From Cardiocondyla obscurior (Eukaryota > Arthropoda > Insecta > Hymenoptera > Formicidae): 64,000 bases of DNA. Shown here in pieces: positions 24,671 through 35,014 of the stretch. Numbering within the stretch: the stretch's first letter is position 1; each line of letters opens with the position of its first letter. The notes beneath the pieces were generated by a model. The model worked only from the letters and a program-made list of their open reading frames with translations, was not told the DNA's origin and did not search any database. A program made the position numbers and the translations under genes. The DNA is taken from contig NC_091866.1 of assembly GCF_019399895.1 (NCBI RefSeq), positions 3,889,501 through 3,953,500 of the forward strand, in the 5' to 3' direction.

Positions 24671-24707
24671 CGAAGGGGGAGGGGAAAAAAAATCCCCTCA
24701 TCCTTCG
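24671..24707. repeat. G/C-rich hairpin with A-rich loop
   Basis: The arm CGAAGGGGGAGGGGA (24671-24685) pairs with TCCCCTCATCCTTCG (24693-24707) at 13 of 15 positions around a seven-base A loop. It stands out in AT-rich surroundings. It looks like a bacterial terminator, but no such role is expected here. Confidence 0.75.
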
Positions 24708-24719
24708 GAATTGAGTGGT

Positions 24720-25330
24720 AGAAAACAGGGTGGAATTGCATAAAGGTGTCTAATTATTAGTTCGTGCTAGGGTGCGGCAACCAGATCGAATCGACGTGCA
24801 TGTGCGAGCGCCATAACGTGTCTTCCGTATAGTTTATCGGGCGTAACCCACACGTGGTACAAGCATACCCTCACACGCATACACACGTAGTTTCATGTTT
24901 TTTTTTTTTTTTAACCCTAATTACACACAAACGCCATTGTTAATTGCTGGCAACATCGATGAATGTCGGTTTTATTTCGTGTTCCGCTCGTATTTGTTAC
25001 AAAAGTTGGTTTTATGTAATTAAATTCTTTTTCTACAAATGTTATGTAAAGATAGCGAATCCCACGCGATAAAAATTTAATTATACTTAATTTTCATTTT
25101 GTATTTATCGTAATGTTCGTAGGTACTTTGCATCGTTTGTTACGCAAGAATGCCGATAGATATTTGACGGCAATATTCAAAACTATTTTTTTGTAAACTT
25201 TTTATATAAGTATCGCATTTTATTACCGAGTAATTAATTAAAATTTTATTTTAACTAAAAGAAATCACGCGCGCGCTATTTTTTAAGAAATCCCACCCGA
25301 TTGCAAATTACACAAAAGAAATTATGCGAC
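24720..25330. other. Gene-free AT-rich interval
   Basis: AT-rich sequence that would be intron of the minus-strand transcript starting at 26 kb. A T run lies at about 24899-24912. No exon seen. Confidence 0.5.
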
Positions 25331-25334
25331 TTAC

Positions 25335-25373
25335 CAATCTGCATACAGCGGAGTTGTGGAACTCTGCTGGTGG
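25335..25373 (-). other. Candidate minus-strand exon 3 (39 nt)
   Basis: On the minus strand an acceptor, TTTTATTTTATGTTACAG, precedes base 25373, and the donor GTAAGTCG follows base 25335. The enclosed 39 bases are a multiple of three and open in at least one frame. The intron separating it from exon 2 would be about 110 nt, a usual size for insects. A diverged version with the same ATGTTACAG acceptor is at 43796-43843. The donor leads to lower coordinates, where I could not find the next exon. The transcript's function is unknown. Confidence 0.45.
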
Positions 25374-25483
25374 CTGTAACATAAAATAAAACATTAATGT
25401 AGACATGTTGGTATTTCAGTTAAAGTAAAGGTAAAGATTTATTTTTATAAAGATTTTCTACAAGAAAAAAAATTAATATTCAC

Positions 25484-25813
25484 CTAAAAGTTGCTCCGCC
25501 GATGCAGGATGCCCGTCCCGGGCCTGCTCCTCCTCTCAGCTGGGACGTGACGAGTCGTCCTTCCGCGCACTGGAAACTCGCGAACACCCCGACCCGTGAT
25601 TTTAATACCGCGAAAATTACTCAACGATCACTCGCGCGTTCCATGGTTTAGCACTCGCGATTAAAAGAAAGTCGTGTGTCGAAAAACTACGCCCGAATAC
25701 TCAGCGGACCACCCGGGACGACCGACGAACCGACTGCGGTTCGTATATATCTTAATATCGGCGGTGACGACTCTCGTTGACGACGGCGAACAGCGGACAG
25801 CAACTGCGTCGAT
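25484..25813 (-). other. Candidate minus-strand exon 2 (330 nt)
   Basis: Read on the minus strand, the acceptor CTTTATGTTACAG ends just before base 25813, and the exon ends ...CAACTTTTAG at 25484 followed by the donor GTGAATAT. Length is 330 nt. No frame is open throughout: the frame continuing from an ATG in exon 1 stops at 25687-25689. The 3' part (about 25484-25600) matches 53266-53380 closely, including GGCGGAGCAAC just before the splice site. A central segment (about 25722-25765) matches 54286-54330. Conservation without a shared open frame suggests an untranslated leader or a long non-coding RNA exon. Confidence 0.45.
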
Positions 25814-25910
25814 CTGTAACATAAAGAAATATCAAATGGTTAATCGTGGTTATCGTGCCGAAAAGGTTTTCGTTAAACGAAAGTGCGAATTACCTTTGGT
25901 ACGGAGACAT
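25687..25910 (-). CDS. Possible 47-codon upstream ORF across a splice junction
   Basis: If the 80-nt intron 25814-25893 is removed, an ATG at 25910 starts a 47-codon frame beginning MSPYQRSTQLLSAVRRRQRE and ending at a TAG at 25687-25689. It is rich in arginine and serine and resembles no family I know. The related sequences at 54.3 and 55.6 kb do not preserve the frame. It is more likely a chance or regulatory upstream ORF than a functional protein. Its existence depends wholly on the inferred splice sites. Confidence 0.15.
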
Positions 25911-25965
25911 GTGCTCGCTGTGCCGTGCGTAGTACGTGTGTACACGCGCGACCGCTGAAGAAGGA
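25894..25965 (-). other. Candidate minus-strand exon 1 (5' end approximate)
   Basis: The minus strand reads ...CCGTACCAAAG at 25894 followed by the donor GTAATTCG. The intron to exon 2 would be 80 nt. The 5' end is a guess, placed about 30 nt downstream of the TATA-like element near 25991-25997. The exon is CpG-rich and contains the ATG of the possible upstream ORF. Partial resemblance to about 53860-53890 suggests this part also belongs to the duplicated family. Confidence 0.3.
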
Positions 25966-25984
25966 CAAAGCGAGAGTGGGAGTA

Positions 25985-26075
25985 GTGGGGGAATATACCT
26001 AGCGCGCGGCACGTAGGCTCGCGCTCGCTCTCGCTCCGTTCCTCCCACCACTCCCCGCGACCCCCGCGCCTATCT
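25985..26075 (-). promoter_or_regulatory. Possible minus-strand promoter region
   Basis: Immediately upstream of candidate exon 1 the sequence is strongly GC-rich, with a pyrimidine-rich CTCGCTCTCGCTCC tract (+ strand) and a TATATTC element on the minus strand at about 25991-25997. It changes abruptly to AT-rich sequence at 26080. The position fits a transcription start for the minus-strand exons. No initiator was identified. Confidence 0.25.
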
Positions 26076-26102
26076 ATTCGTTACTCTTTTTCGATTTAAT
26101 TG

Positions 26103-26209
26103 TAATATTAAATTAGTATGTCCAGACAAAGACGATACTTCCACCAGGTCGTCCTCGAGCTCGAAAATCGCGAAGACCGTCTTTGTCTGGACATATTAAT
26201 TAAATATTA
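26103..26209. ncRNA. Long hairpin 1 (miRNA-precursor-like or palindromic MITE)
   Basis: Left arm 26103-26134 and right arm 26179-26209 pair over about 32 bases with two mismatches. The pairing includes the perfect block TGTCCAGACAAAGACG. The interior can extend the stem (GGTCGTC 26147-26153 with GAAGACC 26172-26178) after a 12-base bulge. Length and shape suit a small-RNA precursor, but I do not recognise a known insect miRNA. AT-rich ends (TAATATTA) would also suit a tiny inverted-repeat element. Confidence 0.4.
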
Positions 26210-26226
26210 AAATTAACTCGAGCCTC

Positions 26227-26310
26227 AAAATCGCTGACTTGGCAGCCGACGTTGTCTCTCGCTTGGCGTGAAGCAAGACAAGCGATAGAGAACTAATCAG
26301 CGTCGGTTTT
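26227..26310. ncRNA. Imperfect hairpin 2 next to hairpin 1
   Basis: An inner stem of 15 positions (26251-26265 with 26279-26293) pairs at 13 of them around a 13-base loop. An outer stem pairs CGCTGA (26232-26237) with TCAGCG (26297-26302) and AAAAT with GTTTT. The large asymmetric internal loop (about 13 against 3 bases) is unusual for a miRNA precursor. Its closeness to hairpin 1 suggests a possible clustered or tandem structured RNA. Confidence 0.3.
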
Positions 26311-26319
26311 AACAGGTAA

Positions 26320-29300
26320 AATTAACAGTTAATTTACACGTTACACTAATTTTTTAAGATCGGATTTAATATATCGGCATATATCATTTTTTGTTTATTT
26401 TTTGTTTTTAATTGCTATAAAATATTAGCAGCTCATTGAACTACGCATGCTAAAGTTCCCCCCCCGTATGAGAGTTGATTAATTTAAAAGTATTCGGAGC
26501 AACGTAAAAAATTATGGAGTGCCGCAGCGGTACATCGTCGATGCGGGGCGTAATGTACGATCGCGTGCTCCTCTAAAGTATCGTAAAACTTACAAGGCGG
26601 AAGCATGCTGGAACGCCGCAAGTGCTTGACGATCTCTCGAATTTCCGATGGCGATTGCCGAGAAATAGAGTGGCCCCTCGGAAGTTTTTGAGCGACGAGC
26701 ATGCGAAGATCGATTTTCCTCTCAATCATTGCGCGATTGAAATGAACGCTCCCCCGCGATTGAGCGGTTTATCTTGACAGTGATGTATTCCGAATTTTCC
26801 GAAAATCTCGTCGTTATTGGCGTATCGTGTCAATTCGCACTCGTATCCCGTTTGAATTCATCCCTGTTTCGGAGCTTGACCACTATCGCGATAAACGATT
26901 CGATTAGTTATCGCTACACGCGTGATTTATAATCCGCGGCATCGGCAAGAGCGACGAGCGATTGCATCGTGCAATTTATCGATTACAACATTCGAAAAGG
27001 TTAAGTAGATTCCGTAACCATAATTCCCGTGAATGCCATTTGCTATTAACATGCGTGATGCCATTCGCGATGCCGTGCTTGTGAAAGTGTTGCGCGCACG
27101 TATGAATATGACCAAAGTGGACGGAGATGCAATTTGATTAACAATGCAATGCATACTGTTACGTAAAAATCGCGCGAAATCTTAAGAAAATATTCTTCAT
27201 CGTGTAACCTTCTAATCAAATGGTATTTTATTTGTTATCCCCATCTTCCTCTAACAATTTAATAATTTAATTATTATATTAAATATATAATAATTAAGTG
27301 TATAATAATGAAAATTCTTGAAATTAAAATACTTTAAAAGTCAAATTACAATTCTTAGATAACAAAATTGAAAGTCTTTTGCTTTTTAATGAAGTATTCT
27401 CTCGAATTGATATTATTTTACGAGGTAACGCAATTTCACCTCGAAAAAACCTGCATTTTTGTGAAAAAGATGAAATAAGAAACAAAGAAAATTTAGTGTG
27501 CTTAGAATACAAGCACGCGCTTTAAGAAACATTAAAACTGTAATTATGCTATTCCGTGTTCCTCTTTCGCGACCTTTACTCAACATTCCATCCCTTTTCT
27601 TTCTTCTTCTTTTTTTTTTTACGCTTTAAATGCTCGTCGGTTCATATAAATGTTTCGAATGTTCCGAGGAACTGTTATAGCTGTTAAACATAATTGCGTA
27701 TCGCGCGTAAGGGATGTCGGAAAAGCTACTTTCCTCTCAATGACGGCGCCGCGGAAGCGACAATTTCCGGAGAAAGAATAAACAAAGGGGAGGAAACTAT
27801 TTTTTTTTTTTATCTAATATAGAGAAAGTTTTTCATAACTTGTTTTCGTGGGTAATGATCGTATGCCTTGCGTACCTACTCGTCGACGTATCTTTAACAA
27901 AAAGCTGCGAATAAAAATAATCAAACTGTTCTAATCAAAATTGTTATCTACGTGCATTTTATATTTATAAATTTTACATAATTAAGGAGACAAGCGGAGC
28001 GTACATTTAACTGTTATTTGATTACTCAAAGTCTTCCTTTATTTAAGACATTGGGATTTTTCATTAAGGCTCGTCGCAGGCGCGGTTTAGATTCACGACG
28101 CTTTTGCAGAAAACGATGCATTTGCGTGCTGCGAGCAGCTCCACAAAGTACACACAGCGAGGAAACAAACCGCGTCATTCCGCCTCTCGCCCCCCTGCCC
28201 CTTTCTCTCCGCGGGAATCCTTTTCGCAAACATTAAGACGATGACACGCTCGCTGTTACGTGCCGAGTGGTGGTGTGTGGTCTTTGCTTTATTTTCTGCT
28301 AATATTAATTTCCGCGCGGAAGAACTTTCCGGTGCGCGCTGGCTGGGAATTTTTCAGAGCTTAGAGGTACGCGTCACGTATTCCGGCCATCTCGCCTCCT
28401 CACGTTTGTTTCTTCAGCATGTTTATCCTGTCCAGCCGGCGTCTATTTGCATGTAGGAATAAATGCAAATAGCGCCGCGCGCGAAATAACGAATGCACTC
28501 TCGCGAGAGACGACGCGCGTTAAATAAGAAGTTGCGAGTACCTATCTGTTTTTTCGCTACCCCTTCAGCTTTCGCTTCGCGTCGGTACAATTGCGACTGT
28601 TTCCGCTGTCTTTAACGCGACGGTCTACATAGCTAATTATGCATATTCCACACGGAGAGCGCGAATTACGCAAAATGGTTTCCCGTAATTTCCCAACATT
28701 TTACGAGGAACATGCTGTGCCAACGTCTATTATCGATACCGGTGCAGGATTGCTCCTTTATGTATCTCGCGTGTCGGAGAAGCGCGAAGAAAAGTCAAAA
28801 GGCATTTATTTCAATAATTATGTCTCGGAAAAGAAAAACGAAGCACGAGTGTTGCAAGATGTTACTTCGCAGCCAGTACGGAGAAACCTTGGCATGATTT
28901 TTTTTTTCTTTTTTTTTTATTCGGGTTACTCCTTTTTTCCCGGAGTCTCGGTCGTCTCGTGCGTGGGCAGAACGGAGTTAGGTAGCCCTGGTGAACAAGG
29001 CCTTCCGTACCGGTTGCCTCTGGCTCGTACGTACATTAAAGTGCGCAACAACATATTCCCATATTCAATACAAGACGGCCTAGATTGTAGAAACGTTATC
29101 TGTATCGTTTCTTACGTCTTTTATATTCACGTTATTTAAACATATTATTAAATTAAACCGAAATAAAAATTCAAATTAATTCGCCAGTGCCTCGGTGCGT
29201 TCACGTAACCCGAAACTTTATTACATATTTTCATACATTTCGAAATATGTAATAAAACAGCAGATATTATTTATAATTGAAAATTACTGCATATTATACA

Positions 29301-29635
29301 ATTCCGAAAGTTTCTCTTTCTCCCTTGGGAAATACTCGACGTTAAAGAGTACGATAATAAAGAAAAAAAAAAAAAAAGAAAAGAAAGACAAACTTGAAGA
29401 TAAATCACTTGTTCAAAACATGATTAATTTTTCTCGTCCCTTACTTGCATAAGAATAACTACTCATAGATATTATTACTTTCTGCATTCCTACATAGTTA
29501 ACGCTTATTAATCTTGATTAATCACGCGTTCGTTGGATGGGTACCGGCGTATCGTTGCAACGATGTCACGAATGTTCACCGCGATCGTAGGATCTCACTT
29601 CATATACATCCGCTTGTCGCGGCTTCTACGAACAC
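26320..29635. other. Gene-free interval
   Basis: Mixed sequence with CpG-rich patches (26480-27150, 28020-28620). The longest frame, 28639-29139 on the + strand, contains poly-phenylalanine from a T run and resembles no protein. AT-rich low-complexity sequence lies at 27240-27320. No supported exon. Confidence 0.5.
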
Positions 29636-29640
29636 TTTCT

Positions 29641-29664
29641 TGCGTGCGCGCGTACGTGCGTGCA
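29641..29664. other. Alternating purine-pyrimidine tract (Z-DNA-prone)
   Basis: Twenty-four consecutive bases alternate purine and pyrimidine (TGCGTGCGCGCGTACGTGCG then TGCA). CG, TG and TA steps of this length can adopt the Z form under negative supercoiling. No adjacent gene is evident. Confidence 0.6.
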
Positions 29665-29669
29665 GCACC

Positions 29670-31005
29670 TACACGCATTCCACGCGGCTTACGCAAGACG
29701 CTTATCCCCGCGAGAGAGTTGCACAAAGTTTACAAAACCTCGTAATGCGCTTGGCGAATGTTTTTAGTTATATAAAACGCCTCGTACGCTCAAGTGACGT
29801 TTTCCATCTGTCAATATAAGAGAACCGATTAATGCGTTTAACCGTTAAAGTGCGTTTTCCTCGCGGGCAAGAAGGAGAATGTTAACTGTGGCTTTTATAA
29901 TTTTCCAAGATTGCACGTTGCCGGTAATTCTAACTTTATAATCGCTTTTGAATTACAAATAACGGAATTAAATTCTCTTTTTTTTTTATTGCAATTTTTT
30001 TTTGTAATTTTCTTTCAAATATGCATTATGCCCCCGGAGTATTGAATACAAAACGTTGACATCGGCGCGGTGTTTTAGATTGAAAACAGTGCAGAAACGA
30101 TACGATCGCTGTATTGTGTTTTGAAGGCTCGTATTGCCAATTTTTCATCGATTCGAATACGATTGCATTATCGCCGCTGATTACTGCAGCACCACTTGGC
30201 GTTTATCCGCTCGCGATCCAGCCCGGAATTGACAGTCCGCATTGAAAAACAACTTTTGGTCGGCATCGCGTTAATTTGAAAGAATATTTTTTTTTTTTTC
30301 GCAATCGACAGCGTTGGCGTTTTTAAAAATAACCCCCCCATTGTTCGCGCCGCTTCTGTTAACTCGATGCAGCAACGACGATGCAACTGCAGCGCACGCA
30401 ATGTCGAGCCTATTCAACCATTGTACGAGCGTAACGGAAAAATATTCTTTTAATAGAACGATCTATTTGTAATTCTAGTAGATATAGCATTGGAATTTGT
30501 TTATATATTTTTTACGTGAACATTTTCGCATATGTATACGCTTTGCGTGTTGCCAGCTTTACGTTGTCTCATTAAAAGAGAAAAAAAAAAGAAATTTAAT
30601 ACGTTCTTCCATTATTTTTATCTTTATTATTAAAAAATACTACATTGCACCGTTATCAATGAAATATAAGTTGATCCTGTTGTCGAGCGAGCAGGTATCA
30701 TTTATGTTCTTTAATTATGAATTCCGAGATAAATTTAAAATCCACACATTAAAGTGTACCTTTTTAGAACGCTAAAAAAAAGATCTATTTTTAATTTTAA
30801 GCATTAAATGCTTTAGTAATTAAGATTTTAATTAAATCTTGCTTAAGATAAAGTGCAGCTTAAACTAACTGGAAAACAAAGTTTCCTTATTCAATTACTC
30901 TTTTGACGTTGTAATTTCCAACGTTAGGCAACTTCATAATTAAGCGTCTCATCAAATTTTCTCTAACAAAAAATTATATTTCATAGTTGAAGAAAGGCCG
31001 CGCGA
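29670..31005. other. Gene-free interval
   Basis: Mostly AT-rich with several T runs (29979-30003, 30287-30299). Small AT palindromes lie near 30800-30845. Nothing else seen. Confidence 0.5.
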
Positions 31006-31012
31006 TAGCTTC

Positions 31013-31055
31013 GGGAGGGTATCCTCCCTCCCCTCATAGAGGGAAGGGGGGAGGG
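31013..31055. repeat. Overlapping alternative hairpins in a G/C tract
   Basis: GGGAGG (31013-31018) can pair with CCTCCC (31023-31028). The same C-rich segment (31023-31035) can pair instead with the downstream G-rich segment (31040-31055). The two folds exclude each other. Only three clean G-triplets exist downstream, so a G-quadruplex is not supported. Confidence 0.5.
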
Positions 31056-31059
31056 AAAA

Positions 31060-34000
31060 TTTCTTAAATAGCGGGATATCCTCGAGGACACCATTTATCG
31101 TAATTAACGTAGCGCGGCAGTTCCTATTGTTTCCGATTAATTTCCAGCACGGGGTGCGATAACAGAAATCGAATCTTCGGGCGCACCGAGGCGGAGAGAC
31201 GGTCGATGACGCTCTTGGCGATGCGCTCGGCGGAACAAAGCGCGGCGTGGCGATAAAAATATGATCCTCCGACGACGACTCAATCGAAGCCGATCGGAGC
31301 GCTTTCGCGCTCGAATTGACTCGCTCTCGCGTAGATGAGAAGACTCACGCTCGCTTTCATCGGCGTACTCGTTCGTGCGCGGAGAAACAGACGGGCGACG
31401 CCGGGGCCGCGCTCCTACCCACCGTGATTTTCCAAATCGTCAAAAGGGCGCGAAGCATGCATAATGCATCGCCGGCATTATGCGGAGGCGTGTACGATCT
31501 GCCATTACAGATGTACGTATGCAAATGGAATAGGGTGCTTTCCCCTCCCCCCCCCTTCCCTCCCTCCTCCGCTTAATCTTGATTAGTGACCCAAATATGG
31601 AATTTTCGGCGGTACATTAGACGCTTAGATAATAGCGCGAGAATAATCGACACGTGTTCCCCCTATACAGTCTTTATGAATGTCGCAATATTCGGATTGC
31701 ATTCATGGGATAAGTGTTGCCACAGCGTTACTAAATATGCTTAATCATATTTCGCGGTACGTACCGTAGTCAGCATTGAAATAGGTACAATAGCATAAAG
31801 TAAATGATAAATTATAACGAGGGATTTATAGTTAATTAAAAGAAAAATAAAGAAAACAAAAAACAAACTAACTTTATGAAATAAAATTCTGAATTGAAAT
31901 TTGTTTCGTCAATCGAGAAATCGCATATTTCTTTTTTATCTTTTATTTTTTTTTCTCCGAAAGAAATAAATTGATACAAATTAAATTAGGAATATAGACG
32001 TATGTTGTCGTGCTCGCGCTTGGAAATGGATTACTGCGATTCGCAACGCTGAGAGTTTTCCAATTTACCGGAAGTACACGCGAACGTACGTTGCGGTATT
32101 CTCAAATCACTTTATAGTCGCTAGAATTAACACCATACCGTCCCAATATTGACGAAACACTCGAGCGATGCGTTTTTCATGCGGTGTCCCGTGTCGCGCA
32201 TTACGCCCTGAAATAATTCATAAATTCACGGGCACGATTAAGCGCAGCCGCGAATCGATGCTCGAAGCGCGTTGACCGTTCGTCATCGAAATGAGTGCGA
32301 TGCTCCGGCGCGGTCGGTGAATAATTCGAGACCATATACCGAGGCGAGGGAAGCATGTTCGGAGAATTGCGTAGGATTATGAGACACAAGGAATTTGAAG
32401 CAGCGATTACCGAAGCGAATCAAAATCGGAATTAATATTACGACGCGCTTAGTCAACCTTTGATATTTCATTCAATTTTATATTATTTATATAAAACTTT
32501 AGATATTTTTCTTTTTTTTATTTATTACTCTTATAGTAATAATGGGTACGGTCGTTAACGATACTTTTTTTCCCTCCCCCTCCCTCTGCAAAATTATAGT
32601 TCTTGAAATAATAATATAATAATTGTATAATCTACTTAACTAAAAAGATTCAAAGACGTGCCAAACTTCCTTCGAAACCCCATTAGTGTCACTTCAGTTA
32701 ATGGCATCGAAATCGCATTATTACGTACCAGACTGATTCGATGAAACGTTCCTACGTACATGAAATCGCTAACGCACCTTGATTGCCGCATGTCGATTTA
32801 ATTTCACCGGAATAAAGCTGACCGCGCGCTCGTATCGACAACTAAGTTACCACGTGTGTTGATTGCGAAGTTACATCGCCGGAGAACACCTATACTAAAT
32901 TCTGAAGAGACACGATCTCGTAATTTGTGTTGACTTTTCAATTTTTCAATGCGTGGGCCGAGGGCACTCTCTCGCATTCTCGTCGGCGAATCGAGTTCCA
33001 TTAGCGCGATTACCGCGATTCATATCGAGATTTGGTCCCGGCCGATCGTCGTGCCGCCTCGCAAATAATTTATGCGACCGTGCAAAGAGGAGTGGACGAG
33101 ATTCTCTACTCTCCGTCTCTCTCTCTTTCCTTCTATCTCCTTTCCTGTTTTCTCAATGCATCTCTTTCGCTCGTTTTACTTTTATTCCGCCGGAATCACG
33201 GACGCGCCAAGGCGAAGTGACTCCCTCTCTTTTGTGATTTAATTAGCGCGTGGATTAAGCACTGGCGTACCGATGTACACCTCGCCTGCAGAAAAAGCCG
33301 TCTGCGAGTCTTGCCGAGGACGATTCCGACGAGAGGAGCGACCTGCTGAATTATGCGCGCGGCTTTTTTCGCCCATCTCGTTGCGGTTTCCGTACGGCAA
33401 AAGCGACTTCGCGTTCCCGTCCTCGCACTGTGAAATTCGCGCGTCGGGTGTTACCGCTGCATCGCACATAAACTTAAATAAAAAAAAAAGGAAAAAAAAA
33501 AAAATAAAAGAAAAGTACGTTATAGCGAAAAGAGTTTCAACCAACTTATATACCGGGTACGTACATACAGCGTAACAGCCGTGTCACCTTAGAGAGCTAA
33601 TTGTAATATCTATAATAATATCCTTATGTAAATTTTGAACGAAATACTTCTTTATTACAATTTTCTATCGACGTTCCGTTAGACGTACGTAAATATATCC
33701 ACTTCAAGAAACGAATCGAATAAATTTCGTGCGATCGTGGGCGCGGCCACTAATTACAAGCGTAATATAATGGAATAAAAAAATATATCAGTAACTACAG
33801 ACATGATATAATAAAAGTGTGCAAAAAGTTAGTTAGTTTTAACAATTTTGTATGTAAATTTTTGTAACGGCGGTACAAAGCTCTTTCTGGGCCGGCTCGT
33901 GTTGATTTCAAAGCCACATCACCCGGGAATTAAAGCCGGCAGTTGCGCGAGAGTTCGCCTTGTTGTGCTTCGACACACCTAGGCACAATACCCTTCATTA

Positions 34001-34225
34001 GCAAATATTTTGAACCCCACGAAAAAGCCGTATCGAAAAATCGTTACGGCTAGCCGCGCGATCGACAGAAAAGCATACGCAGGGAGTGCGTATTTTCCGA
34101 TTAAAATAAAACAAACGAACCGCGTGGCGGCGATCCGTTCGATATCCCCTAACGAGGATCGGCGTTTCACCTGGTTACCAATGATATTGGATTTCACGGC
34201 GTCCAAAGCCCTCTTCTAATACAGC
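31060..34225. other. Gene-free interval
   Basis: CpG-rich at 31100-31560 and 32950-33470, otherwise AT-rich. The short frames overlap on both strands. Pyrimidine-rich CT stretches occur at about 33107-33150. No RNA gene or exon recognised. Confidence 0.5.
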
Positions 34226-34232
34226 GATTTAC

Positions 34233-34252
34233 AAAAAAAAAAAAAAAAAAAA
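34233..34252. repeat. Poly(A) tract, 20 nt
   Basis: Twenty uninterrupted A followed by further A-rich sequence to about 34290. No retrotransposed gene body is recognisable upstream. Confidence 0.85.
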
Positions 34253-34299
34253 GAATAAAAAAACAACATAAAAGAAAAAAGGGGAATAAAAGTATCTCT

Positions 34300-34970
34300 G
34301 ATCTCCCCACCCTTGGCCACTGTTTTGCGTTGTAATAGATTTTTTGTGAGTAACGATAAAATTGTCATTTAATATAATTTACAACGTAATAAGAAAAAAA
34401 AAGAAATAAAAAAAAAAGATCGATGAAACTTCGAATTCAGTCTAACTTAGGTACTTCAAATAATTACGCAAACGTTATTTAAGCAAAATCACGCGACTAC
34501 AGCTCGAGAAACTACACAGCTTTAATTCATATCCTCTTTAGTTCCCTGTCTTTCGATACTTAAATTGGAGTTTAACTCGTGTTGATTTATCTTGAAAGAT
34601 ATAAGGGTTAATGTGAAACGTAATAGATAGATGGTACCGGGGGAGCCGCAGGAACGAAAAGAGTTAACTTATGAAATATATCCAGGGTGCTCGAGTCAAT
34701 TGATGCTTCGCCCTTTAATCCTACGACAAAGATGTTCACTATTCACCGCGTCATTCTCACGGGAGAGTCGTTCGGGTCCCCGGAATTCTCCCGGTATGAC
34801 ATCGGCGACGATACAGTGAGTCTACAGTCTAGGTGACCGTAGGGATTAGTGGAAGATGATGGAAGATAGGCAAAGGACCAACGGCGGGCTCAGTTGTGGT
34901 CGAGGAATTGACTAGTGCAATTAAAGCCGAAGAACCTTTCTAAGAGATAAGACAGCCACCTGACCACCTT
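34300..34970. other. Gene-free interval
   Basis: Mixed-composition sequence without recognisable exons or repeats. Confidence 0.5.
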
Positions 34971-34975
34971 ACGAG

Positions 34976-35010
34976 GGAAAGAGAGAGAGAGAAAGAGCGA
35001 AAGTGAGAGA
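34976..35010. repeat. Purine-rich (GA)n tract
   Basis: Imperfect GA repeat of about 35 bases, including six consecutive GA units, followed by AGCGAAAGTGAGAG. Confidence 0.8.
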
Positions 35011-35014
35011 AACA

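Noticed and set aside
26296..26322. GGTTTTAACAG followed by GTAAAA
   Set aside because: The pyrimidine tract is too short and purine-interrupted, and the donor lacks G at +5. It also overlaps the right arm of hairpin 2.
28639..29139. 166-codon + strand open frame
   Set aside because: Includes poly-phenylalanine from a T run and shows no recognisable motif; likely chance.
31041..31055. Possible G-quadruplex
   Set aside because: Only three separable G-triplets are present; explained better as a hairpin arm.
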